DNA from: Anammoximicrobium sp032229885
Lineage (GTDB): Bacteria > Planctomycetota > Planctomycetia > Pirellulales > Pirellulaceae
Length of the DNA stretch: 39,416 bases
Assembly: GCA_032229885.1 (NCBI GenBank)
Contig: JAVYAJ010000223.1
Coordinates: forward strand, 1-39,416
Direction: 5' to 3'
In this document: one piece after another, positions 17,467 to 27,300 of the stretch
Layout: every line of letters begins with the position of its first letter
How positions within the stretch are numbered: position 1 is the first letter of the stretch
Notes under the pieces: generated by a model
What the model was told of the DNA's origin: nothing
The model's database searches: none
What the model saw: the letters and a program-made list of their open reading frames with translations, nothing else
Program-made: the position numbers and the translations under genes

Positions 17467-19767
17467 ATGAGAGTCGTCGCACTTAGTCTGTTTAGCCTGT
17501 TGCTGGTCGGGGTGCTCGCGACCAGTGGGTCGGCTCGGATCTGGACGGATTCGACCGGCAAAGGGAAGGTAGATGCCGAGTTCATGGGCGTCGAGAACGG
17601 TCAGGTCAAGCTTCAGTTCGCGCGGACTGGGCGGGTGACTTTGGTTCCGTTGGGCACGCTGAGCGAGGAGGATCAGCAGTTTGTGAAGGCCGAGGTGGCC
17701 AAGCAGGAGGCCGAGAAAGAAGCGGCTAAAGGACCACCGGACCGGTTTACGCAGGCGATTTTGGCCGAGCCGACGAACCCGACGAACTATATCAGTCGTG
17801 GGATGTCGCGGGCCAGTCGCAAGGATTTCGACGGGGCGATTCAAGACTATACGAAGGCGATCGAGTTGGATGCCAAGGATGCGACCGCATTCAGTGGCCG
17901 CGGCTTGGCCTATCAGCGCAAGGGCGACTTGATCAACGCGCAGAAAGATTTCAACGAGGCGATTCAACTGGACGAAAAGCTGTCCTCGGCCTACCGCAAC
18001 CGCGGCGAGAACCTGCGCCGGCTGGCGTTGGATCCGAAGCAGAGCGTCCCCGAGTTGGACGAAGCCATCGAAAAATGGCAGCAATTCTGGAATTACGCTC
18101 GTCAGGGCAACTTGAAGACGACGCCTTGGCAGCCGCTGAACGCCACCAAGGGCGACGTCAGCCGTCAAGCTGCGCTGCAACAGATGGCCAAGTTCGACAT
18201 CGAGTTCGCGGATCGGCTCGAGCGCGACTACGGCGGACATTGGGGCGGACACGGGGGGCATGGCGGGTACGGCGGCCATGGCGGCGGACCTGGCCCGGCG
18301 CATGGCCCGGGGTGCCCCTGCGAGGTGTGCACCGGCGCGGTGACGGCGCCCGGTTTGGGCGTCTATCCGCCGCAGGTGATGAAGGGCGAGACGATCACCC
18401 TGGTCGCCAATCCGACACTGTTGGCGCAGGGCATGCCCAGCGAAGCCAAGCCCGGCAGCAAGCAAGCGGCGGCCGCCGGCCCCAAGGCCCCGGTGGACAG
18501 TTGCGATTTCTACCGAGACGTGGACGGCGACGGAAAGTTCAACGCGGCAACGGACCAGTATCTGGGCTCGGACGCGGAAGGCAAGGACGGCTTCACGTTG
18601 GAAGTGTCCACTTCGGCGTTCCCACCGGGACCGCAGAGCTACTTTGCCGTTCCCCGTGGCAAGCCGGGCACGGGCAGTGGCGCATCGGCCGACGAGCTGG
18701 CCGCAGCGGCCGATTCGCTGGAAAAGGCGGCCGCGGATCAGAAAGCTTTGGCTCAAGATTGCGAATCCTGCAAGTCGGAAGGAATGAATCCGGACCAGAG
18801 CAAGGGCGTCGGTCAGAAGCAGGACGGTGTGGCGAGCGACGCGGATAAGGTTGCCGAGAAGATCGGGCAGGCTGCGCCTGAGGTGGCAAACCTGTTGAAG
18901 GAAGCCGCCAAGCCGATGAAGGCGGTCAAAAACCTGATGAACACCGCGGCCTCGAAGCCCGGCGAAGCCAGCAAGCCCGAGGTCGAAAAGGCGAACGACA
19001 AGGCCAATGACGCCGCGGGCAAATTGGCCGAAGCCGCGTCCAAGCTGCGCGAAGCGGCCGAAGCGGCCAAAGCCAGTGCGCAACAAAACCCGGGCCAAGC
19101 GCCACCGGATGCGATGGCCGGAGCTCCAACCAGTGGTCGGAATGAAATCCTGGCCGCCGCGCCGATCGGACCGCGCGGAACAGGCGGGCCGGGCGGTGGC
19201 GATGGCCGTGGCGATGATGGCGTCGACGAGGATGACGACATCATCATCGAACGGGCGTCGGAACTGGTGGACGACCACAACTATGATGACGCGGTCGTGG
19301 AGTACGATCGCTTGCTGGACCGCGATCCGGAGAACGCCGTGGTCCTGCGAGATCGAGCGGCGACTCAGTTGCTGCGCGGCGGCTATGACCAGGCCATTCG
19401 CGATTACGATCGTTTGCTGACCGTCAAACAAGAGCCGGACGCGGATTTGTACTACAACCGTGGCTGTGCTCTGCTGGCTGCCAATCGGTTTGAGGATGCG
19501 CTGAGCGATTTCTCCAAATCGATCTCGTTGAACGAGACTTGGAGCTTGGCGTACAACAACCGCGGCGTGACGTACGCGAAACTGGGCAAGTACGACTTGG
19601 CAATCGCCGACTTTACGGAAGCGATCAAGATCGAAGCCGGAAACCGGTTGGCGTACCGTAATCGGGCGATGGCCTATCGCAAGCTCGGCGAGCTGCGCAA
19701 AGCCCAGGAAGATTACGAAGTGATGGTCAAGCTCGAGCGCGAAACGACGCCCAGCGGCGTTCAATGA
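17467..19767 (+). CDS. Secreted SHD1-domain and TPR repeat protein
   Basis: A 766-residue product. MRVVALSLFSLLLVGVLATSGSA is a signal peptide. Residues about 24-75 fit the SLA1 homology domain 1 fold found in planctomycete envelope proteins (IWTDSTGKGKVDAEFMGV, VTLVPLGTLSEEDQQFV). Residues about 95-165 contain TPR units (AIQDYTKAIELDAKDATAF, AQKDFNEAIQLDEKL). Next is a Gly/His-rich stretch (residues about 255-280), then a possible calcium-binding-like YRDVDGDGKFNAATDQY, then a long Ala/Lys/Glu-rich helical region. The C-terminal third (about 600-766) has further TPRs (DDAVVEYDRLLDRDPENAVV, LADFTEAIKIEAGNRLAYRN). It is probably a protein-interaction scaffold in the periplasm-like compartment. 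Confidence 0.8.
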   Translation: MRVVALSLFSLLLVGVLATSGSARIWTDSTGKGKVDAEFMGVENGQVKLQFARTGRVTLVPLGTLSEEDQQFVKAEVAKQEAEKEAAKGPPDRFTQAILAEPTNPTNYISRGMSRASRKDFDGAIQDYTKAIELDAKDATAFSGRGLAYQRKGDLINAQKDFNEAIQLDEKLSSAYRNRGENLRRLALDPKQSVPELDEAIEKWQQFWNYARQGNLKTTPWQPLNATKGDVSRQAALQQMAKFDIEFADRLERDYGGHWGGHGGHGGYGGHGGGPGPAHGPGCPCEVCTGAVTAPGLGVYPPQVMKGETITLVANPTLLAQGMPSEAKPGSKQAAAAGPKAPVDSCDFYRDVDGDGKFNAATDQYLGSDAEGKDGFTLEVSTSAFPPGPQSYFAVPRGKPGTGSGASADELAAAADSLEKAAADQKALAQDCESCKSEGMNPDQSKGVGQKQDGVASDADKVAEKIGQAAPEVANLLKEAAKPMKAVKNLMNTAASKPGEASKPEVEKANDKANDAAGKLAEAASKLREAAEAAKASAQQNPGQAPPDAMAGAPTSGRNEILAAAPIGPRGTGGPGGGDGRGDDGVDEDDDIIIERASELVDDHNYDDAVVEYDRLLDRDPENAVVLRDRAATQLLRGGYDQAIRDYDRLLTVKQEPDADLYYNRGCALLAANRFEDALSDFSKSISLNETWSLAYNNRGVTYAKLGKYDLAIADFTEAIKIEAGNRLAYRNRAMAYRKLGELRKAQEDYEVMVKLERETTPSGVQ

Positions 19768-19798
19768 GAGATCGGCCCGAGACCATTCGTCGGGCTAA

Positions 19799-19880
19799 GA
19801 CAATCTCATGCAAAGGTGGCCGAGGCGCAGGGGGCTGGAAGTACGGCCCTCGACGGCTTTGCCCCTTTGCGTGAGATTGT
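19799..19880 (+). terminator. Long hairpin downstream of the TPR gene, likely terminator
   Basis: The arms ACAATCTCATGCAAAGG (19800-19816) and CCTTTGCGTGAGATTGT (19864-19880) pair over 17 bp with one G-T type mismatch. A loop of about 47 nt contains further local pairing (AGGG with CCCT). TTTTC follows the right arm. It begins 32 bp after the TPR stop codon, so a terminator is the simplest reading. The long stem and structured loop could instead be a small RNA or a mobile hairpin. Confidence 0.55.
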
Positions 19881-20353
19881 TTTCGTAGTTGGCGAAGTCT
19901 CCTTGATCGATATCCTCAGCGTCGGCGAGCGCTGGTGGCGTTTGCCGTAGCCAGCAGCGATCACCACAGATCGATCAGCACACATCGGTCAGCACACATC
20001 GGTCAGCACGCATCGATCAGCGGCGCTCAAAAGGGCGTCTCGCGGTCGAGCGCCGTACAGATCGGTTCCGTCGTGCGCGATGCAACGCAGCGCGATACGA
20101 CGCAGCGCAATGGGTCGCGCTCATGTTTTCGGCGCATGTTGTTGCGTCGCAACGCCATCCGAAGCCCGCCCGTCGGCCAGTGCCCGGCGTCGCGTGAATA
20201 CGTCGTTCAAGCCAATGCCCACCCCGTCCCACCTAACCATTGCCGCTAGTTGACTGCCCGCCAAATCATGCCTTTCCGTCGTCTCGCCGCGGAACGAACG
20301 ATGCGGCGGACACTCGCCCACGAGCCGGACTCGCCCGACGAACGAACGCGATT
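19881..20353. other. Intergenic region with tandem repeats upstream of the PtsN-like gene
   Basis: No gene supported. It contains the four-unit 14-bp repeat at 19965-20020 and then a run of GCAACGCAGCG-like near-repeats around 20085-20110. The start of the PtsN-like gene at 20354 has no obvious Shine-Dalgarno. Confidence 0.5.
19965..20020. repeat. Tandem 14-bp repeat, 4 units
   Basis: Four contiguous units: CACAGATCGATCAG, CACACATCGGTCAG, CACACATCGGTCAG, CACGCATCGATCAG. The middle two are identical; the others differ at two or three positions. There are no spacers, so this is not a CRISPR. It lies in the leader region of the PtsN-like gene. Confidence 0.9.
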
Positions 20354-21064
20354 ATGAACGAATTCGATATCGACTCGCTGGCCGCCTACTTGCATCTCTC
20401 GCCGCAACAGGTTGCCCGGATGGCTGACCGTAGCAAGCTGCCGGGGCGAAAGATCAGCGGCCAGTGGCGATTCTCGGCCGCCGCGATTCATCACTGGCTC
20501 GAGGAACGGATCGGCCTGTCCGACGAAGAAGAACTGGTCGAGGTCGAGAGCGTTCTGGATGGCAGTCCGGGCGAGGGCGAAGAGGCCATCTCGATTACCG
20601 CCATGCTGCCGATCGAAGCGATCGCCGTGCCGCTGGCCGCGCGCACGCGCGGGTCCGTAATCGGGCAGATGTCCGAGTTGGCCGCGAGCACGGGGTTGCT
20701 GTGGGACGCCCAACGGATGGCGGATGCGGTACGAGACCGCGAGAGCCTGCATCCAACGGCATTGGACAACGGCGTCGCCCTGCTGCACCCGCGAAGACCG
20801 ATGCCTCGTCTGTTGGCCGAGCCATTCCTGGCGCTGGGCCGAACCAACAAAGGCATTCCGTTCGGCGGCGCGAATGGCGCCCTGACCGACCTCTTTTTCC
20901 TGATTCTTTCGGTTGACGATCGAGGCCACCTTCGCACGTTGGCCCGACTGAGCCGCCTGATCAACGACACGACCTTGTTGGACAGATTGCGTGCCGCCGA
21001 CGACGCGGCGGCTGTGCGAACCTGGCTGGAACAACGCGAAACCGAGCTGTTCGGAGGTTCGTGA
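20354..21064 (+). CDS. PTS IIA (PtsN-like) domain fused to an N-terminal helix-turn-helix
   Basis: A 236-residue product. Residues 1-52 match an excisionase/MerR-type DNA-binding domain: LAAYLHLSPQQVARMADRSK, LPGRKISGQWRFSAAAIHHWL. Residues about 85-235 match the PTS EIIA-Ntr domain: ESLHPTALDNGVALLHPRRP carries the phospho-acceptor position (His 145), and RTNKGIPFGGANGALTDLFFLI, then DDRGHLRTLARLSRLI, fit the fold. This suggests a regulator whose DNA or partner binding is set by phosphorylation from a nitrogen-PTS relay; EI and HPr genes are not in the window. Its stop overlaps the next gene's ATG in TGATG, so the two are translationally coupled. Confidence 0.85.
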   Translation: MNEFDIDSLAAYLHLSPQQVARMADRSKLPGRKISGQWRFSAAAIHHWLEERIGLSDEEELVEVESVLDGSPGEGEEAISITAMLPIEAIAVPLAARTRGSVIGQMSELAASTGLLWDAQRMADAVRDRESLHPTALDNGVALLHPRRPMPRLLAEPFLALGRTNKGIPFGGANGALTDLFFLILSVDDRGHLRTLARLSRLINDTTLLDRLRAADDAAAVRTWLEQRETELFGGS

Positions 21065-22053
21065 TGCCATGCAGGCAAGTCCTGGTGGTAGGCGATTGGA
21101 CGCACCGCGATTTCCGCGAAACGATCGCATGGCTCGAAACGCACACGCGATTGACGCGATCAACTTCGGTTGCCGCGGCGCTGGCTGAACTCTCCCGGGA
21201 ACCCGAGGCGGTCGGAGGATCTACTTTCGCGGACGCGCACGGCGCGGACAAGGAGCGCCTTTCCATCGCCCGCCGCGCGGACGGCCAGTCGCCGGATGTC
21301 GCGAATGAACCGGGGCCGGGTCGCGGCAACCGCCCGGGTTGCGACAGCCGTACCATTGTGGCTGATCGCGGACCGGGCTTCGATGCCATCGTGATCGCTC
21401 AATCGAATCCGGGGCAGATTCGTTCCTACGAGATCGAACGACTGCACGCCGCCTCGCCCTTGTCGCGGTTGGTTGTACTGGCGGGCAGTTGGTGCGAGGG
21501 TGAACTGCGCAGCGGGCGGCCGTCGCCGGGCGTGATTCGCATTTTATGGCACCAATGGCAGCCGCGGTTGACGGCCCTGTTGGACAGCGGCTCGACCGAC
21601 GCCTGGCCGCTGTGGCAGATCCCACGTACGGCAAGTCTGGACGAACGGCTGGCTTGTACCGTGGATCTGCCCTGGCCTGCCCGCAGCGGTCTGATCGCCA
21701 TTTATGCCGCCGCGCACGAGACGTTTGCGGCGCTGAGCGACGTCTGTTGTTCGGTCGGGTACGCGACCATCTGGCAGATGTCCGAACAGCCGCTGGCCGC
21801 AGGCCGGCTGGTCGCCGTGCTGGCCGATGGGATTAGCTGCGACGATGTCGGAATCGCGTATCTGCGACGCGTCGTGCGCTGTCACCATCCCGCCCCGGTC
21901 GTTGCCCTGCTGGACTATGTACGGCGTCAGGACTACGATTTGGCCATATCGTCGGGCGTGTCGGCGGTGCTGGCCAAGCCGTTTTTGGTCTATGACCTGT
22001 TGTGGAATCTCGAACAGGCCATCGCGTCGCGAAGCCGCGCCGAGCGCGACTGA
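21064..22053 (+). CDS. Unknown protein with a degenerate response-regulator receiver-like C-terminus
   Basis: A 329-residue cytoplasmic protein. ATG 21064 lies 6 nt after GGAGG and shares its A with the TGA of the PtsN-like gene; a GTG at 21061 is the alternative. The N-terminus (QVLVVGDWTHRDFRETIAWLE) and the DAIVIAQSNPGQ segment look like a Rossmann-type strand pattern. The last 100 residues resemble the back half of a receiver domain: PAPVVALLDYVRRQDYDLAIS, then SGVSAVLAKPFLVYDLLWNLE, including the AKPF position where receivers have a conserved Lys-Pro. The phospho-acceptor Asp is not evident. I infer a regulatory partner of the PtsN-like protein, based mainly on coupling. Confidence 0.6.
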   Translation: MPCRQVLVVGDWTHRDFRETIAWLETHTRLTRSTSVAAALAELSREPEAVGGSTFADAHGADKERLSIARRADGQSPDVANEPGPGRGNRPGCDSRTIVADRGPGFDAIVIAQSNPGQIRSYEIERLHAASPLSRLVVLAGSWCEGELRSGRPSPGVIRILWHQWQPRLTALLDSGSTDAWPLWQIPRTASLDERLACTVDLPWPARSGLIAIYAAAHETFAALSDVCCSVGYATIWQMSEQPLAAGRLVAVLADGISCDDVGIAYLRRVVRCHHPAPVVALLDYVRRQDYDLAISSGVSAVLAKPFLVYDLLWNLEQAIASRSRAERD

Positions 22054-22298
22054 GGCGAACGGTGCGACCGCGCAGCCCTCGTCCGGGTCGCGCAGACCGA
22101 GGTCTATGCGGTAACGGAGCTGTTGTGAACCGCGCGAACTACGAACGCCGTCGTCGCCGGTGTGCTGCGACGGGATCGGCAAGCTGGTCGGCGAACGCCG
22201 TGCTCCCGGAGGGCATCGCTGTGCATCCGACGCGGTCCGACTTATGAAGTACGCGTTTGATTGTTGTCGCCCAGCGGGCGGCATGGAAAAGTCTGCTG

Positions 22299-23792
22299 AT
22301 GACGGAACCCTCTGATCCCAATCGCGTCCCCGTAACACCCAAAGGTACGTTCGCCTTTGTCAGCCTGGGCTGTCCGAAAAATCTCGTCGACAGCGAGCGG
22401 ATGCTCGGTCTGTTGCAGATCGACGGATATCAACTGGTGCGCGAGCCCGACGGGGCCGATTTCGTGGTGGTCAACACGTGTGGGTTCATCGAGGCGGCCC
22501 GCGGCGAATCGTTTTCGGTCATCGACGAGATGTTGCAGCTCAAGGCGCAGGGCCGCGTTCGCGGAGTGGTCGTCGCGGGATGTCTGGCCGAGCGTCAGAA
22601 GGAGCAACTGCTGATCGATCGTCCGGAGATCGATGCGCTGGTCGGCGTATTTGCCCGCGACAAGATGACGCGCGTCGCCGACCGGCTGGTCGGCCGGCTG
22701 GACGAGCAGCGGGCCGTTTTCCAGCCCGCGCCGATCCGCCCACTGCCAGATACCGATCGGTTGCGGATTACGCCCCGGCACTTCGCTTATCTGAAGATCT
22801 CCGAGGGCTGCGACCGGCTGTGCACGTTCTGCGCGATTCCCAAGATGCGAGGGAAACACGCCAGCAAACCGCTGGACGAGATCGTCCGCGAAGCCCGGCA
22901 GTTGGCGGCCGACGGCGTGCGCGAACTGATCCTGGTCGCCCAGGACACGACCTACTACGGGCTGGATCTGTACGGTCAGCCGCGTTTGGCCGAGTTGCTG
23001 CAACGCCTCGAACACGTCGACGGCATCGCCTGGATCCGCTTGCTGTACTTCTATCCGATGTACGTCGACGATGCCTTGATCGACACGATCGCCGCGTCGC
23101 AGCGAATCGTCCCCTATCTGGACATGCCGCTGCAGCATATCCATGACGAGATGCTCCGCCGGATGGCTCGCCGCGTCACGCGGGCCGAGACCGAGCAACT
23201 GCTGGGGCGACTGCGTGAGCGGATTCCCGGACTGGCGATCCGTTCGACGCTGATCACGGGATTTCCTGGCGAGACGGACGAGCACTTTGCCGATCTTCTG
23301 ACGTTCGTCCGCGCCCAGCGTTTTCACCGCCTGGGCGTGTTCACCTACTCACTCGAGCCCGACACGCCCGCCGCGGCGCTGCCAGATCAAGTTCCGGAAT
23401 CGACGAAGATCGAACGCCGCCGTCGGTTGATGGAAGCCCAGCAGGAAATCGCGTTCGCCTGGAACCAGGCACAGATCGGCGGGCACAAAGACGTGATCCT
23501 CGATCGGCCCGTGCGCGGCGAGCCGAACGTCTGGATCGGGCGAACGCACGCCGATGCTCCGGACATCGACGCCGTGGTTTACGTGACCGGCGGCAAAAAG
23601 CGATTGAAGGCCGGCGACATCGTAACGTGTGAGATCGTCGATTCGAAAGAGTATGACCTGATCGGCGTCGCGCTGGGCCGAGCGCCTGTGGATCTCGCAG
23701 CTCGCCAAACGGCTCGCCAGACGGCAGGAAGCGTATTGGCCGAAGGCCATCACCAACGTAGCCTGGGGCAACGCCCCAGGAGTCAGAGATGA
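22299..23792 (+). CDS. rimO: Ribosomal protein S12 methylthiotransferase RimO
   Basis: A 497-residue radical-SAM enzyme that adds a methylthio group to the conserved Asp of ribosomal protein S12. The N-terminal MTTase cysteines are at about 25, 61 and 95 (SLGCPKN, NTCGFIEA, GCLAERQ). The radical-SAM CxxxCxxC is GCDRLCTFC (about 171-178). FPGETDEHF and the C-terminal TRAM segment (VWIGRTHADAPDID, VTCEIVDSKEYDLIGVAL) complete the family pattern. Normal RimO ends near IGVAL; here about 35 extra residues follow, encoded by the palindromic repeat at 23727-23885. The start MTEPSD is chosen as the last ATG before homology; upstream frame residues are not conserved. The gene appears monocistronic. 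Confidence 0.92.
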   Translation: MTEPSDPNRVPVTPKGTFAFVSLGCPKNLVDSERMLGLLQIDGYQLVREPDGADFVVVNTCGFIEAARGESFSVIDEMLQLKAQGRVRGVVVAGCLAERQKEQLLIDRPEIDALVGVFARDKMTRVADRLVGRLDEQRAVFQPAPIRPLPDTDRLRITPRHFAYLKISEGCDRLCTFCAIPKMRGKHASKPLDEIVREARQLAADGVRELILVAQDTTYYGLDLYGQPRLAELLQRLEHVDGIAWIRLLYFYPMYVDDALIDTIAASQRIVPYLDMPLQHIHDEMLRRMARRVTRAETEQLLGRLRERIPGLAIRSTLITGFPGETDEHFADLLTFVRAQRFHRLGVFTYSLEPDTPAAALPDQVPESTKIERRRRLMEAQQEIAFAWNQAQIGGHKDVILDRPVRGEPNVWIGRTHADAPDIDAVVYVTGGKKRLKAGDIVTCEIVDSKEYDLIGVALGRAPVDLAARQTARQTAGSVLAEGHHQRSLGQRPRSQR

Positions 23793-23885
23793 TCGCAACG
23801 GTGTTGGCCGAAGGCCAGCATCAACGTGTCACCCCTGCCCGCATGAATATGGCCTTCGGCCAACAGAGGCAAACGCGCAGCGCCG
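23727..23885. repeat. Dispersed palindromic repeat element, copy A
   Basis: Contains four short palindromes: TTGGCCGAAGGCCA (23736-23749 and 23804-23817), CCTGGGGCAACGCCCCAGG (23762-23780, a perfect 8-bp stem with AAC loop) and TGGCCTTCGGCCAA (23850-23863). The last 90 bp or so match the reverse complement of copy B at 29655-29805 at roughly 85% by eye, including the shared words CCCGCATGAATATGGCC and AGAGGCA. It overlaps the 3' end of rimO. I take it to be a REP-like non-autonomous element of this genome. Confidence 0.85.
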
Positions 23886-24383
23886 GCCCGAATTCTTGAC
23901 GCGTCTCGCGCAAGCTCATGATTCAAGCGAGTCCGGACGATCGACTTGTTCTCGCTGACACGTCGCGTTACGGTGGCGCGCGGTGTTGCGAGGTCGGCGC
24001 GTTGTGCGTCTTCAAGGACGAGTTCCATCTACTATGCGCACATCACGTGCCTTCGTTGTACACTGTTTGGTTGGGGCCTCAGGCCGCGTGAAGAAGACTC
24101 GGAGATAGTGAGCTCGGCGCACGTCTCGGAGAGATCCCGTGGATGCGGCTTCTAGCCGCAGGGATGTCGAGAGCCCGTCTCGCGTCCGGGAGAGACCCCG
24201 CCACGCGGGCGAGACTGTCCGCGACTCGCAAGGGTTCGCCCGTTGTCGTAGGATCTCCCGGCGCGTGAATCGTTCGTACCAGATTTCCGTACGATGCGAT
24301 TGGCGTGAAGTTCGCCTCGCCACGGCGATGCGCGAAACGACGGGCCGTAAGATCTCGATTTTGCAAGAGGAAGGGGCATCATC
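23886..24383. other. Intergenic region with a hairpin, upstream of the propeller-methyltransferase gene
   Basis: No gene supported. TGCGGCT-TCT-AGCCGCA (24144-24160) is a perfect 7-bp hairpin; it is extended by ATCCC before and GGGAT after. AGAGGAAGGGG (24366-24376) is the strong ribosome site of the next gene. Confidence 0.55.
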
Positions 24384-27300
24384 ATGCCAAGATTCTCGAT
24401 CGCTTTTCGGATATGTTTCCTGATGTGCGGTCTTGTGGGTAGTGCCCGCGCGGGCGACTGGCCGTGCGATCGCGCTGATGCAGCGCGGGGGGGGTATGCT
24501 TCCGAGCGACTGGCGGCGGACATCTCGCTGCGCTGGACGGCGAGCGAACGCCATCCGCCGGCCCCGGCCTGGACGAACATCGAACGCATGCCGTACGACT
24601 GGGCCAACCGAGTCGTGGCCGCCGGAGGACGCGTGTATTACGGCACGTCGGCCGACGACAAAGTCGTCGCCCGCGACGCCGCGACTGGCCGCGTTGTGTG
24701 GATGACGCATACCGACGGGCCGGTGCGTTTCGCTCCCGCCGTCTGGCAGGATCGGGTGTTCGTCGCCAGCGACGACGGCCTGTTGTATTGTCTGAACGCC
24801 GCCGACGGCCAGGTCCGGTGGACGTTTCGCGGCGGGCCTCGACACGAGCTGGTGCTGGGCAACGATCGGATCATCTCGCGCTGGCCTGCGCGAGGCGGCC
24901 CGGTGCTCGCCGATGGTCTAGTGTACTTTGGCGCCGGGATTTGGCCGTCCGAAGGTATTTTCTTGTATGCCCTGGACGCCGCGACTGGCAAACAGGTCTG
25001 GTGCAACGATTCGTCAGGCGGGATCGAGATGGACCAGCCTCATCCGGGAGCGCGCGCCGTCAGCGGCGTGTCGGCACAAGGAAGCCTTGTCGTTGCCGGC
25101 GATGCCCTGATCGTGCCCACGGGCCGCGCGGTTCCCGCCGTGTTCAACCGGGCGGATGGAACGTTCCGCTACTTCCACCTGCAAGCCAACCGCGGAGCCG
25201 GCGGCACGGAAGCCGTCGCGTTCGACCAGTACTTCGTCAACGGCGGCACGCTGTTCGCCACAGCCGACGGGACTTTGCAGCAGGTGCTGGGAACCGCCGA
25301 ACGCGGCCCGAGCCCACGGATCACGCACAACTATACGGCCGCCGTCCAAATCGCCGTACATCCCAAGTGGCTCGCCTGCGCGAAAGGCGACAAGCTGTTC
25401 GTCCTGGAACGCGAACGGATGCTGGTCGAGGCGACGACCACCGATCGCCGCGGCGAGACGAAAAAGGTCCGCACGCTGGCCCAGCCGGCCTGGAGCGTCG
25501 ACCTGCCCGGCGGGGCGGCGACGTCGCTGATCGCCACCGACGACTGGGTCATCGCCGGCGGCTCGGATCGCGTGACGGCGTTCGATCTGGCGACCGGCGA
25601 AACCTGCTGGGAGGCGCATCCCACCGGCGTGGTCTACTCGCTGGCGGTTGCCGACGGGCGGTTGCTGGCTAGCACCGACGCGGGGCACGTCTATTGCTAC
25701 GGCAGCGGCCAGATCGCGCCCGTCGAACTTGCGCCCGCGGGTCCCGCGACCGGCGACGATGAGTCGGACTTTGCCAAGGCCGCCGACGAGATCGTGCAGC
25801 GCACCGGCGCGACCCGCGGACACTGTCTGGATCTGGCCAGCGGCGAGGGCCGTTTGGCGCTCGCCCTGGCGCGCCGGACCCAGTTGCGGATCTGCGCCTT
25901 TGACGCCGATCCGGCTCGCGTGGCTGCAGCCCGCCGCATGCTGGACGACGCCGGCCTGTACGGCGTTCGCGTGACCGTACATCGCGCCGATCCGACCGCG
26001 TGCCCGTATCCGCGGGGAATCGCGGATCTGGTTGTCTCCGGACGCAGCGTGATCGAAGGAGCCGAGGCTTCGGCAGCGGCGACGACGGCCGCCGAGATGC
26101 CGCATCCCGACGGAGGCGTGGTGTGCCTGGGACGGCCCGGCGCCATGCACCAGTCCGCCCGCGGCCCGCTCGAAGGCGCCGGCGCTTGGACGCACCAGTA
26201 CGCCGACCCGAGCAACACCGTCTGCTCGGCGGACGAACGTCTGCAGGGGACTTTGCAGATGTCGTGGTTCCGCGACACGGACTTGCTGATGCCCACGCGC
26301 CACGGTCGAGGCCCGGCGCCGCTGGTGGCGCATGGCCGGATGTTTGTCGCGGGTCTCGATGCGCTGCGGGCCACGAACATCTACAACGGCACGCCATTGT
26401 GGGAAATCTCGCTGCCGAGCATGTTGGCCGCGTATCATCAGGACCATCTGAACGGCGTAGCGGTGACCGGCAGCAACTTGTGCCTGGGCAAAGATCGGCT
26501 GTTCGTGCACACAGGCGACCGCTGCTTGTGTCTGGACGTCGAGACGGGCAAACAGGTCGCCGAATTTCCTGCCCCGACCATGCCCGACGGCAAGCCGAGC
26601 CGCTGGGGATACATCGCCTGGCAAGACGGCATCCTGTTCGGCTCGCTGGCGGACGCCAGCCATATCGTCACGGAGGGCTGGAGCGCCTACCGCAACAAGC
26701 TCGATATGTCGAACCTGTTGAGCGAATCCGTGCTGCTGTTCGCGCTCGACGCACAGACCGGTCGCGAGCTATGGCGTTTCAAACCCGCGCACTCGATCCG
26801 CCACAACACGATCGCCCTCGCGCCGGGGCGCGTGTACTTGATTGACCGGCCGATGTCCGAGAACGACGGGGCGATGGGCAATCCGGCCCGCGCCGTCGCG
26901 GCGCACCCCACGGGGCGGCTGGTGTGTCTGAACGCCCAGACCGGCCAGACGATCTGGGAGGACGCCCGCGACATCTTCGGGACGCTGCTGGCGGTCAGCG
27001 AGCCGCACGGCGTGCTCGTGATGTCGTATCAACCGTCCGCGTTCAGCCTGGCGTCGGAACGCGGCAACCGCCTGGCCGGCTTCCGCGCGGCGGACGGCGA
27101 GCGCCTGTGGGATACGGAGGCTAAATATCGCGCCCGGCCGGTCCTGATCGGTGACGCGATCTACGCCGAGCCGAATAAGTTCGACGTGCGCACGGGCCAG
27201 CCGCTCCCGTTCCAGTTCGCCCGATCGTACGGGTGTGGAATCCTCGCTGGATCGCAACACATGCTCGTCTACCGTTCGGCCACGCTCGGTTATTACGATC

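Noticed and set aside
17176..19764. Long minus-strand open frame (about 860 residues) opposite the TPR gene
   Set aside because: It mirrors the TPR gene exactly, has no signal or domain, and arises from GC-rich codon bias in the real gene.
19965..20020. Possible CRISPR array
   Set aside because: Units are only 14 bp and contiguous, with no spacers and no cas genes nearby.
25014..26663. Minus-strand open frame opposite the propeller-methyltransferase gene
   Set aside because: Antisense to a gene with convincing repeats and a leader; no independent support.
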